A stretch of 9,322 bases of DNA from Betaproteobacteria bacterium TMED41 (lineage in GTDB: Bacteria > Pseudomonadota > Gammaproteobacteria > Burkholderiales > Burkholderiaceae_A), in NCBI GenBank assembly GCA_002167365.1, contig NHCU01000033.1:3789-13110 (forward strand), in the 5' to 3' direction. How positions within the stretch are numbered: the first letter of the stretch is position 1; each line of letters begins with the position of its first letter. The translations under genes were made by a program, and so were the position numbers. The notes below the pieces were generated by a model. It was not told where the DNA came from. It saw only the letters and a list, made by a program, of their open reading frames with translations, and ran no database searches. This document shows positions 1 through 6,265 of this stretch, piece by piece.

Positions 1-584
1 TTTGGATCAACAAACTCTTCGTAGTTTTTACAAGCCTCATTTACTATCTGCAAAAAAAAGTTTTTATCAAATATATGTAGTTTATTGTCGATGGTTATTT
101 TTAATTGATCTGTTTCTTGAGCATTACTATCAGGATCCTTTTGCTGTCTTTCCTTGGATCTCTTTTCTCTATAGAGAACATATGCTCTAGCAACCTCATG
201 TTCGCCGGCTCTCATAAGAGCAAGCTCAACTTGATCTTGAATTTCTTCTATATGCACTGATCCACCTGCTGGCAAACGCCGAAGCAGTACTTCTGCGATT
301 TGGGAAGTAAACAACTCAGTTTGTTCTCTAACACGAGCGCTAGCAGCACCTTGCCCACCATTGACGGCTAAAAAAGCTTTGGTCATTGCAACTGCTATTT
401 TTGAGGCTTCAAATGTTACAACAGAGCCATTTCTTCTGATTACTTTTATATCTGCAACGCTAGAATTGAGCTTTAAACCTCCAGTCGAGTCAGATGAAGA
501 ACTTGACAATAAAGAGCTTTGATCTGATTTTGATTTTTCCATTCCTATGTTACTAGTTGCCAAATCAGTTGGCTGTGACCTCAT
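1..584 (-). CDS. nrdA: ribonucleoside-diphosphate reductase alpha subunit, N-terminal part (runs off left edge)
   Basis: This is the large catalytic subunit of class Ia ribonucleotide reductase, which reduces ribonucleoside diphosphates to deoxy forms for DNA synthesis in the cytoplasm together with NrdB. Only the first 194 residues are inside the window. Residues about 45-137 form an ATP-cone allosteric domain: KVIRRNGSVVTFEASKIAVA (47-66), then LLRRLPAGG and a segment ending in VARAYVLYREKR, closely like beta- and gammaproteobacterial NrdA. The cysteine active site and radical-transfer residues lie beyond the edge. Before the cone is a roughly 44-residue low-complexity leader with a serine run (residues 27-31). 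The ATG at 582-584 follows AAAGGA (591-596) by six bases, which supports this start; an internal ATG at codon 15 has its AGGA too close. Upstream are a candidate promoter and a likely tandem NrdR operator. Confidence 0.95.
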   Translation of the reverse strand, partial: MRSQPTDLATSNIGMEKSKSDQSSLLSSSSSDSTGGLKLNSSVADIKVIRRNGSVVTFEASKIAVAMTKAFLAVNGGQGAASARVREQTELFTSQIAEVLLRRLPAGGSVHIEEIQDQVELALMRAGEHEVARAYVLYREKRSKERQQKDPDSNAQETDQLKITIDNKLHIFDKNFFLQIVNEACKNYEEFVDP

Positions 585-611
585 GTAAATTCCTTTAATT
601 ATTTAAAGTTA

Positions 612-623
612 ACCGCAAGCGGT
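612..623 (-). other. small GC-rich inverted repeat in the nrdA leader
   Basis: ACCGC-AA-GCGGT is a perfect 5-bp inverted repeat, unusually GC-rich for this locus. If the promoter at 716-744 is used it lies in an untranslated leader of roughly 120 bases, about 30 bases before the nrdA start codon. The two-base loop is too tight for a stable simple hairpin unless the closing pair opens. No run of T follows, so it is not a terminator. Its role is unknown. Confidence 0.35.
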
Positions 624-677
624 GGGTGATCAAGGTTATTTAAGAACAAGAAGAAACTAAGTTGAAATGCTGATTAT

Positions 678-693
678 CTACTAGGTTTAGTCT
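678..693 (-). promoter_or_regulatory. candidate NrdR box, distal copy
   Basis: On the minus strand this 16-mer carries the core ACTA-AACC-TAGT (680-691), a perfect 4-bp inverted repeat with a 4-base centre. The other palindrome at 710-725 has the same ACTA-N4-TAGT core, and the centres are 32 bp apart. NrdR, the ATP-cone repressor of ribonucleotide reductase genes, is known to bind paired 16-bp palindromes about three helical turns apart with consensus near acaCwAtATaTwGtgt. This copy matches about 10 of 16 positions. It would lie just downstream of the transcription start. Confidence 0.55.
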
Positions 694-709
694 TTTATAC
701 ACTTAATTT

Positions 710-725
710 ATACTAATTCTAGTAT
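710..725 (-). promoter_or_regulatory. candidate NrdR box overlapping the nrdA -10
   Basis: ATACTA-GAAT-TAGTAT is a perfect 6-bp inverted repeat with a 4-base centre. It matches about 11 of 16 positions of the NrdR consensus, including the conserved C, A, T and G of the half-sites, though the central bases differ. It covers the candidate -10 hexamer of nrdA, so a bound repressor would exclude RNA polymerase. With the copy at 678-693 it has the spacing typical of NrdR pairs. The nrdR gene itself is not in the window. Confidence 0.6.
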
Positions 726-744
726 TCCAGAAAGCCCCTTGCAA
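716..744 (-). promoter_or_regulatory. candidate sigma70-type promoter of nrdA
   Basis: On the minus strand a -35 TTGCAA (739-744) is separated by exactly 17 bases from a -10 TAGAAT (716-721), which differs from TATAAT at one position. Transcription would begin near 709, giving a leader of roughly 120 bases. The -35 is only about 20 bases beyond the ampD stop codon, so nrdA appears to have its own promoter rather than depending on ampD read-through. Confidence 0.6.
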
Positions 745-763
745 TAGCAAATCAATTATATTT

Positions 764-1372
764 TTAATTTTTTTTATGAAAAATTTTCCAACAAATTGAT
801 AACACTCGTAAATTTCTTTCTAAACTCTTCCAATCAAAAAATGGGCCAGGATCTGTTTTTCTTTTTGGAGCAATGAATTCGTGACTAGTTATCGCACTAA
901 GTAAAGGGAATTTTTTAGCCAACGCCTGACATAAAAAAAATAAAGATTGGTATTGCTTCTCTTCAAAACTTACAAAATCTGATCCCTCTAATTCGATTCC
1001 GATCGAAAAATCATTACAGCTTGTTATTCCCATAAAGCTAGAATTACCTGCATGCCAAGCTCTTTTATAAGTAGAAACAAACTGTACTATATGACCTGTT
1101 CTTTTTACAAAGAAATGGGAAGATACCTTTAATGAATTTAATTTCCTAAATTCTGATCTGGATGTGTCCAGTTTATTAAGAAATAGATTTTCAACATTCT
1201 TCCCTCCAAAATTTCCCAAAGGAAGGCTTATATTGTGAATAACAACTATAGTTGGCTCTAAATTATCTGGTCGATCATCAAAATTTGGTGAAAAAACCTT
1301 GGAAAATTTGGACGAACATACTAGCCAGCCACTTGAGTCTATTTGCTTTTCAAGTGATTCAATCTCGCTCAT
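764..1372 (-). CDS. ampD: 1,6-anhydro-N-acetylmuramyl-L-alanine amidase AmpD
   Basis: A cytosolic zinc amidase of peptidoglycan recycling, it cuts the bond between anhydro-MurNAc and the stem peptide of imported muropeptides; in many Gram-negatives its activity also keeps AmpC beta-lactamase induction low. The single Amidase_2 domain has the family signatures SPNFDDRPD, VIHNISLP, QFVSTYKRAWHAG, CNDFSIGIELEG and KTDPGP. The zinc ligands are H46, H164 and D174, with E127 and K172 of the active site also present. SHEFIAP replaces the more usual GHSDIAP. No signal peptide is seen. The ATG at 1372 follows AAGGGA (1380-1385) by seven bases and gives 202 residues, with the protein running quickly into the conserved GWLV. 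An in-frame ATG at 1411 would add 13 residues but has no good ribosome site and sits at the predicted transcription start. A roughly 15-residue tail extends beyond the usual family end. Confidence 0.95.
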   Translation of the reverse strand: MSEIESLEKQIDSSGWLVCSSKFSKVFSPNFDDRPDNLEPTIVVIHNISLPLGNFGGKNVENLFLNKLDTSRSEFRKLNSLKVSSHFFVKRTGHIVQFVSTYKRAWHAGNSSFMGITSCNDFSIGIELEGSDFVSFEEKQYQSLFFLCQALAKKFPLLSAITSHEFIAPKRKTDPGPFFDWKSLERNLRVLSICWKIFHKKN

Positions 1373-1379
1373 ATATGTG

Positions 1380-1385
1380 TCCCTT
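1380..1385 (-). promoter_or_regulatory. Shine-Dalgarno site that decides the ampD start
   Basis: AAGGGA on the minus strand lies seven bases before the ATG at 1370-1372. It is inside the longer reading frame that would start at 1411, so it argues for the shorter AmpD. Confidence 0.6.
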
Positions 1386-1419
1386 GCTTCTGTTGATTCA
1401 TCTATTTTCATTCTCTTTT

Positions 1420-1448
1420 TTAGTAGAATTCCATCTCTACATTGTCAA
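1420..1448 (-). promoter_or_regulatory. candidate promoter of ampD
   Basis: On the minus strand a perfect -35 TTGACA (1443-1448) is followed after 17 bases by a weak -10 TACTAA (1420-1425). Transcription would begin near 1413, too close for the ATG at 1411 to have a ribosome site but well placed for the ATG at 1372 (leader of about 40 bases). The rest of the gap up to 1617 contains no gene, RNA or terminator I can support. Confidence 0.45.
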
Positions 1449-1617
1449 CACTTAACCAAAATAAAATTATTTAAGGTTAGACTTGAAAGTTTTTAAGATT
1501 ATTGGGCTGAAGTGTAAAACTTATGGTTATCTTGAGAAAAATAATTAATGACAGTATAAAATTATCCAAAAGTAAAAATTCAATAATCAATTTTTTTTCA
1601 CAAAAAGATTGAGAAAT

Positions 1618-2418
1618 TCAATTAATTAAAAGTTCAACTACAAACTTTGTACCTATATAGGCCAAAACTAAGAAAACAAAACCAACAATTGTCCATCTGG
1701 CAGCAAAACGGCCTCGCCAGCCAAAATATATTCTCCCCGTCAACAGAGCTAAAACAACAATCCAAGCAGCAAAAGCAAATAGAGTCTTATGATCGAATTC
1801 TAAAAAATTTTTTCCAATTTCATTGTTGATTGCAATGCCACTTGCAAGGGTGGCAGAAATTAAAATAAATGAAACAAATAAAACTCTAACTAATGAAGCA
1901 TCCATTTCTAACAAAGATGGCATTGAACTAAAAATTTCTTTTTGCTTTAGCTTTCTGAGAGAAGCTTCATGAGCCATCATAATGGATCCATGAGCAACAG
2001 CCAAAGCAAAACTGCTATAAGCAAGCATTGCAACCAATATATGACATCTAAACAAAAAACTTAAATTAGAGTTCAACGTGGGAGATGGAACAAATATTGG
2101 AAGCAAGGCTGCCAGAACAGCGGGAAAGAAAATATATCTAGCAGATAAAGGTTCAGGGGCAAAAAAAACCTCAATCCAAATTAAAATTGAAGCCAACCAA
2201 AACATCCACGCAATTGCGGTTGCAAACCCAAACTGCATTCCACTTGAAGAAAACCACCCCGGTAGTAAAGCACCACCCAAACTGATCACTGTTAGAGCAA
2301 ATAGCAAATGTCTGGCTACGCCATTTGAAACGAAAGACGAGTGTGAATTAAAGGATACCCCTAAAAAAACGTATCCAAATGATGCGATCAACAGAAGTAA
2401 AACGTAAAATTGTTCCAT
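1618..2418 (-). CDS. ypjD: inner-membrane protein of the cytochrome c assembly (CcsA-like) family
   Basis: A 266-residue integral membrane protein with about eight hydrophobic segments (roughly 4-24, 38-56, 65-86, 92-110, 125-148, 176-195, 210-228, 242-262). It resembles YpjD, a relative of the haem-handling CcsA/CcmC proteins, and its place beside and divergent from ffh is typical of YpjD in proteobacteria. Candidate haem-facing histidines sit at H126, H143 and H210, and the C-terminal signature GWRGRFAARWTIVGF is present. The tryptophan-rich WWD haem-binding motif of true CcmC/CcsA proteins is not seen, so a direct role in cytochrome c maturation is not shown; the exact function of YpjD is uncertain. 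No Shine-Dalgarno sequence precedes the ATG at 2418. A possible promoter (TTGAAA, 19 bases, TAAAAT at 2426-2431) would place transcription start at or next to the ATG. The start codon is separated from ffh by only 50 bases. Confidence 0.88.
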   Translation of the reverse strand: MEQFYVLLLLIASFGYVFLGVSFNSHSSFVSNGVARHLLFALTVISLGGALLPGWFSSSGMQFGFATAIAWMFWLASILIWIEVFFAPEPLSARYIFFPAVLAALLPIFVPSPTLNSNLSFLFRCHILVAMLAYSSFALAVAHGSIMMAHEASLRKLKQKEIFSSMPSLLEMDASLVRVLFVSFILISATLASGIAINNEIGKNFLEFDHKTLFAFAAWIVVLALLTGRIYFGWRGRFAARWTIVGFVFLVLAYIGTKFVVELLIN

Positions 2419-2468
2419 ACTTAAAATTTTAACCTAGGTTGCAGTATTTATTTCAAGGAATCTTAATC

Positions 2469-3920
2469 ATGTTTGAATCACTCTCAACCAAAATGGCCGG
2501 GATAGTAAAGCGGATCAAAGGCGAAGCCAGAATAACAGAAAAAAATACTCAAGAAATCCTCAGGGAAATTAGACTTGCCCTTTTAGAAGCTGATGTAGCC
2601 TTGCCTGTCGTAAAAGATTTTTTAAATAGTGTTAAAGAAAAGTCACTGGGCAATGAGGTGCTAACAAGTCTTTCTCCTGGACAGGCATTTGTTGGAATTG
2701 TGAACCAAGAATTGATTAAACTAATGAGTGATGAGTCCTCAAATTCTGGGGAACTAAATATTAAAACTAAACCACCAGCAATTATTCTTTTGGCTGGACT
2801 TCAGGGAGCTGGAAAAACAACTACCTGTGGAAAATTGGCTGTTTGGTTAAAAAAACAAAATAAAAATATAAAAGTACTGACTGTTTCGTGCGATATACAT
2901 AGACCTGCTGCCATCAAACAACTAGAAACTGTATCTGAACAAGCTGAAGTTGATTTTTACAATTCTGAGATCAACGATTCTGTTATAGAAATAGCTAATA
3001 AGGCCATTGAGCATGCAAAAAAACATTTTCATGAGGTCTTAATTGTAGATACTGCAGGAAGACTTGCAATTGATGAAGAGATGATGGGCGAAATAAAGCA
3101 ACTTCAAAAATCAATCAACCCAGTTGAAACTCTATTTGTAGTCGACTCAATGCAAGGTCAAGACGCGCTAGAAGTTGCAAAAAACTTCAATAGTTACATA
3201 AAACTTACTGGAATAATTTTAACCAAATTGGATGGCGACAGTAGAGGTGGATCTTTGCTGTCTGTCAAATCAGTCATTGGATGCCCAACAAAATTTATAG
3301 GTGTTTCAGAAAAACTTGTTGGGTTAGAAAAATTTGACGCTCAAAGGTTTGCAAAAAGATTACTTGGTATGGGGGACGTGTTATCAATTATTGAAAAGGC
3401 TCAGCAATCAATAGATCAAGAGTCAGCTACAAAACTCATAGACCGAATAAAAACCGGGAAAAAATTTACATTAAACGAATATAGGCTACAAATTAAACAA
3501 ATGAGATCCATGGGAGGACTTTCTTCATTAGTTGGAATGTTGCCAAACTCGATAAAAGAGGCCACAAATGGAAAGAATTTAGACTCCATGGACAAAACAG
3601 TAAAGAGGCAAGAGAGTATTATTTTTTCAATGACTCCATTGGAAAGAAAGTTACCTGAAATAATCAAGTCATCCAGAAAAAAAAGGATTGCAAATGGGGC
3701 TGGTGTTCAAGTTCAAGAAGTCAATAGACTAATCAACCAATTTGAACAAATGCAGTCCATGATGAAGAAAATAGGTGGGGGAAGTTTGAATAGAATGATG
3801 CAATCCATTAGTGGAATGCCGGGTGGAATGCCTGGGGAAATAACGGGTGGAATGGGTCCGAACCTAAAAAATTTTGCAAAACAACACAATCGAAAAAAAA
3901 GAAAAAAAAAACGTCGTTAA
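2469..3920 (+). CDS. ffh: signal recognition particle protein Ffh (SRP54 GTPase)
   Basis: Ffh binds 4.5S RNA and signal sequences of nascent inner-membrane proteins and brings the ribosome to the receptor FtsY, with reciprocal GTP hydrolysis. The 483 residues contain the N domain (1 to about 95, with ALLEADVALP at 37-46), the G domain (P-loop GLQGAGKTT at 109-117, DTAGR at 194-198, TKLDGD at 252-257) and a methionine-rich M domain from about 325, including the RNA-binding segment SSRKKRIANG (401-410). The tail has GMPGGMPGE and ends in a very basic stretch, residues 475-483, encoded by A-rich runs (eight A at 3893-3900, ten A at 3902-3911). It is somewhat longer than the usual 450 or so residues. 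The start is the ATG at 2469, preceded by AAGGA (2455-2459) with nine bases between; an in-frame TTG at 2439 is less likely. Its stop codon overlaps that of proS. Confidence 0.98.
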   Translation: MFESLSTKMAGIVKRIKGEARITEKNTQEILREIRLALLEADVALPVVKDFLNSVKEKSLGNEVLTSLSPGQAFVGIVNQELIKLMSDESSNSGELNIKTKPPAIILLAGLQGAGKTTTCGKLAVWLKKQNKNIKVLTVSCDIHRPAAIKQLETVSEQAEVDFYNSEINDSVIEIANKAIEHAKKHFHEVLIVDTAGRLAIDEEMMGEIKQLQKSINPVETLFVVDSMQGQDALEVAKNFNSYIKLTGIILTKLDGDSRGGSLLSVKSVIGCPTKFIGVSEKLVGLEKFDAQRFAKRLLGMGDVLSIIEKAQQSIDQESATKLIDRIKTGKKFTLNEYRLQIKQMRSMGGLSSLVGMLPNSIKEATNGKNLDSMDKTVKRQESIIFSMTPLERKLPEIIKSSRKKRIANGAGVQVQEVNRLINQFEQMQSMMKKIGGGSLNRMMQSISGMPGGMPGEITGGMGPNLKNFAKQHNRKKRKKKRR

Positions 3921-5680
3921 TTTAATCGTTCTAAAATAATTTGAACAATTCTACTAATATCGTAATTAAGTTTTGATTTAATGACTCTATCGTAAAGTTC
4001 GACCTTACCTGATTCGATGGATTTTGGTCCAATTGTAATTCGAAGGGGTATTCCGATGAGTTCCCACTCTGTAAACATTACGCCCGGACGTATTGTTCTA
4101 TCATCAATTATAACGTCACAACCCATGTTCAGGAGACCCAAATAAATTTCATTTGCATGTTTTTCCACCTCAAAATTTGTGTGAAGTCCAATTGGACAAA
4201 TAACCACTGAAAATGGGGCAATATTAAGTGGCCATATGATTCCCTCATCATCATGTTTTTGCTCAACTGCAGCCGCCATTAATCTACTTACTCCAATCCC
4301 ATAGCAACCCATTTCCATAGAATTATTTGATCCATCTTCCAAAATAACATTAGCACCAATTTGATTAGAATATTTTTTTCCTAAATAAAAAATATGTCCC
4401 ACCTCAATACCTCTTTGGATGGAAATTACACCTTTACCATCAGGAACAGGATCTCCCTCAACAACATTTCTAACATCATGGATTAAATCTGGAAAATCTA
4501 AGTCGCGCAACCAATTTACACCGACAAAATGATGTTCATCTTTGTTAGCTCCAACAATAAAATCTGACATCCCCTCAACGCTTTGATCAGCCAAAACTCT
4601 GATTTTTTTGTTCAAGCCAACCGGCCCTATTGAGCCGGGCAAAGATCCAGTTAACTGAAAAATTTCCTCATCATTTGCGAACCTCCAGCAAGAGAGTGGG
4701 CTTAAGACTTTACTAAGCTTGAGTTCATTTAAACTATGGTCAGACCTTAACAATATGAGCCAGTAAATTATTTCCTCTTTTTTTTCACTAGAGTCTTCCA
4801 ACTGATTTTTTTTTGAGCTTTCATCCACAGCAATCAACAAGCTTTTTACAATTTGTTGGCGCGACACTTTCAAAAAATCAGCTACGTCCTCACATTTGAA
4901 TACCTTCGGTGTACTAACTTCTTTGATTTTTTGTTTAGGCTCATTTCTTTTCGATAAAGTTGGAATTACGCGAGCCAGCTCGACATTTTCAGAAAAATCA
5001 GACTCTTTGCTGTAAGCAATTTCATCCTCACCGGTGTTGGCTATAACTTGAAATTCATTGGACTTTGTTCCTCCAATGCTACCGGTATCAGCTTCAACAA
5101 TTTTATATTCGAGGCCAATTTTGTTAAAAATGGATTTATAACATTGCAACATTTTTTCATAAGTTTGATTGGCCTGAGCTATATCGAGGTCAAAAGAATA
5201 TGCATCTTTCATTATAAACTCTCTTGCCCTCATAATCCCAAATCTTGGTCTTCTTTCATCTCTAAACTTTGTCTGAATTTGGTAAAAAAGCTTTGGTAAT
5301 TGCTTCCAACTGTTAATTTCTTGTTTTGCAATGTCTGTAAAGACCTCCTCTGATGTGGGCTGAACAATAAAATCTCTGTTATGCCTATCTTTTATTCTTA
5401 GCAATTCGTGTCCAAGAGTTTCCCAACGGTTTGTTACTTTCCAAAGCTCAGCAGGTTGAATAATTGGAGTCAAAATTTCAATTGCACCAATATTGTTCAT
5501 TTCTTTTCTGATTATTTTTTCTATTTTTCTGAGAACTCTCAATCCCATTGGCATATAGGTGTAAATTCCAGAACTTAATTTTTTCACCATCCCAGATCGA
5601 ATCATTAATCCATAACTGGCAATGTCTGAGTCAGCTGGCTGCTCTTTTTGTGTGGTTATATGAAAACTCTTTGCGCGCAT
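3917..5680 (-). CDS. proS: prolyl-tRNA synthetase, bacterial type with editing domain
   Basis: A cytoplasmic class II synthetase that charges tRNA-Pro with proline. The 587 residues show the bacterial (ProRS-B) layout: the catalytic core begins at the N terminus (SSGIYTYMPMGLRVLRKIE at 37-55), followed by PTSEE (108-112) and motif 2, FRDERRPRFGIMRAREF (139-155). A YbaK-like insertion of about residues 225-400, which removes misacylated alanine, interrupts the core. Motif 3, GCYGIGVSRL, is at 458-467, and the anticodon-binding domain follows from about 490. Two oddities: the usual SHEF of the core reads SNEF (207-210), and the editing domain carries a hydrophilic insertion of about a dozen residues (roughly 290-302). 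The start fits the family N terminus but has only a weak ribosome site. The gene diverges from rppH and its TAA shares TTAA with the ffh stop. Confidence 0.98.
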   Translation of the reverse strand: MRAKSFHITTQKEQPADSDIASYGLMIRSGMVKKLSSGIYTYMPMGLRVLRKIEKIIRKEMNNIGAIEILTPIIQPAELWKVTNRWETLGHELLRIKDRHNRDFIVQPTSEEVFTDIAKQEINSWKQLPKLFYQIQTKFRDERRPRFGIMRAREFIMKDAYSFDLDIAQANQTYEKMLQCYKSIFNKIGLEYKIVEADTGSIGGTKSNEFQVIANTGEDEIAYSKESDFSENVELARVIPTLSKRNEPKQKIKEVSTPKVFKCEDVADFLKVSRQQIVKSLLIAVDESSKKNQLEDSSEKKEEIIYWLILLRSDHSLNELKLSKVLSPLSCWRFANDEEIFQLTGSLPGSIGPVGLNKKIRVLADQSVEGMSDFIVGANKDEHHFVGVNWLRDLDFPDLIHDVRNVVEGDPVPDGKGVISIQRGIEVGHIFYLGKKYSNQIGANVILEDGSNNSMEMGCYGIGVSRLMAAAVEQKHDDEGIIWPLNIAPFSVVICPIGLHTNFEVEKHANEIYLGLLNMGCDVIIDDRTIRPGVMFTEWELIGIPLRITIGPKSIESGKVELYDRVIKSKLNYDISRIVQIILERLN

Positions 5681-5749
5681 AATATTTTTACCATAAATTT
5701 AATGAAAGACTTACGTGAAGATTATTTCTTCAAGTTCTATAATGTTTAT

Positions 5750-6265
5750 ATGTTTAATCAAAATGGATATAGAAGAAGTATCGGCATTATTATATTAAAT
5801 GCTAAAAGGAATGTTTTTTGGGCAAAACGAATTAATGAACATGCGTGGCAATTTCCCCAAGGAGGAATAAAAAAGGGTGAAACACTTGAAAAAGCCATGT
5901 TCAGAGAACTTAAAGAAGAAACAGGTCTTGATTCGAGTCATGTTAAAGTCCTTGGCCGTACTAGAAAATGGCTATATTATGATGTGCCTACTAAGTTAGT
6001 AAAAAGAGAGTGGAAAAATAACTACAAAGGCCAAAAACAAATCTGGTTTTTGCTAAAGCTAATAGGAGAGGAAAAAAATATTAACTTAATAAACAAAACT
6101 GGTAAATCTGAATTTGACGATTGGGTATGGCAAGATTTTATACTACCAGCAAAAAAAGTAGTAGATTTTAAGAAGAATGTTTATCGCAAAGCATTACTTG
6201 AATTGGCACCCTATGTATTTTCGAAGGAAGAATTAGAGTCTGTCAAAGTTAAATTATCCCTGTGA
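5750..6265 (+). CDS. rppH: RNA pyrophosphohydrolase RppH (Nudix)
   Basis: RppH removes pyrophosphate from the 5' end of mRNAs, which exposes a monophosphate and promotes RNase E decay. From the ATG at 5750 the protein has 171 residues. It starts MFNQNGYRRSIGIII, matching the family start (YRPNVGIVI in E. coli), and continues with WQFPQGG and a complete Nudix box, Gx5Ex7REUxEExGU, at 38-60 (E44, R52, E53, E56, E57). GQKQIWFLL, EFDDWVW and VVDFKKNVYR follow. In-frame ATGs at 5648, 5660 and 5702 would add residues not found in the family, and none, including the chosen one, has a clear ribosome site. The first two also overlap proS. The C terminus extends about 18 residues beyond the usual end and its last 55 bases overlap proB on the other strand. 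Confidence 0.95.
   Translation: MFNQNGYRRSIGIIILNAKRNVFWAKRINEHAWQFPQGGIKKGETLEKAMFRELKEETGLDSSHVKVLGRTRKWLYYDVPTKLVKREWKNNYKGQKQIWFLLKLIGEEKNINLINKTGKSEFDDWVWQDFILPAKKVVDFKKNVYRKALLELAPYVFSKEELESVKVKLSL

Noticed and set aside
739..750. TTGC-AATA-GCAA inverted repeat after ampD
   Set aside because: A 4-bp stem with no following T run is not a terminator, and the first half serves as the candidate nrdA -35.
2078..2407. A 109-residue plus-strand open frame opposite ypjD
   Set aside because: It is the antisense shadow of a convincing membrane-protein gene and has no recognisable motif.
2439..2468. TTG at 2439 as the ffh start, adding 10 residues
   Set aside because: The ATG at 2469 has AAGGA at good spacing and gives MFESLSTK, the usual Ffh start.
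5648..5749. Longer rppH frame starting at 5648, 5660 or 5702
   Set aside because: The extra N-terminal residues do not belong to the RppH family, the first two overlap proS coding sequence, and no ribosome site supports them.
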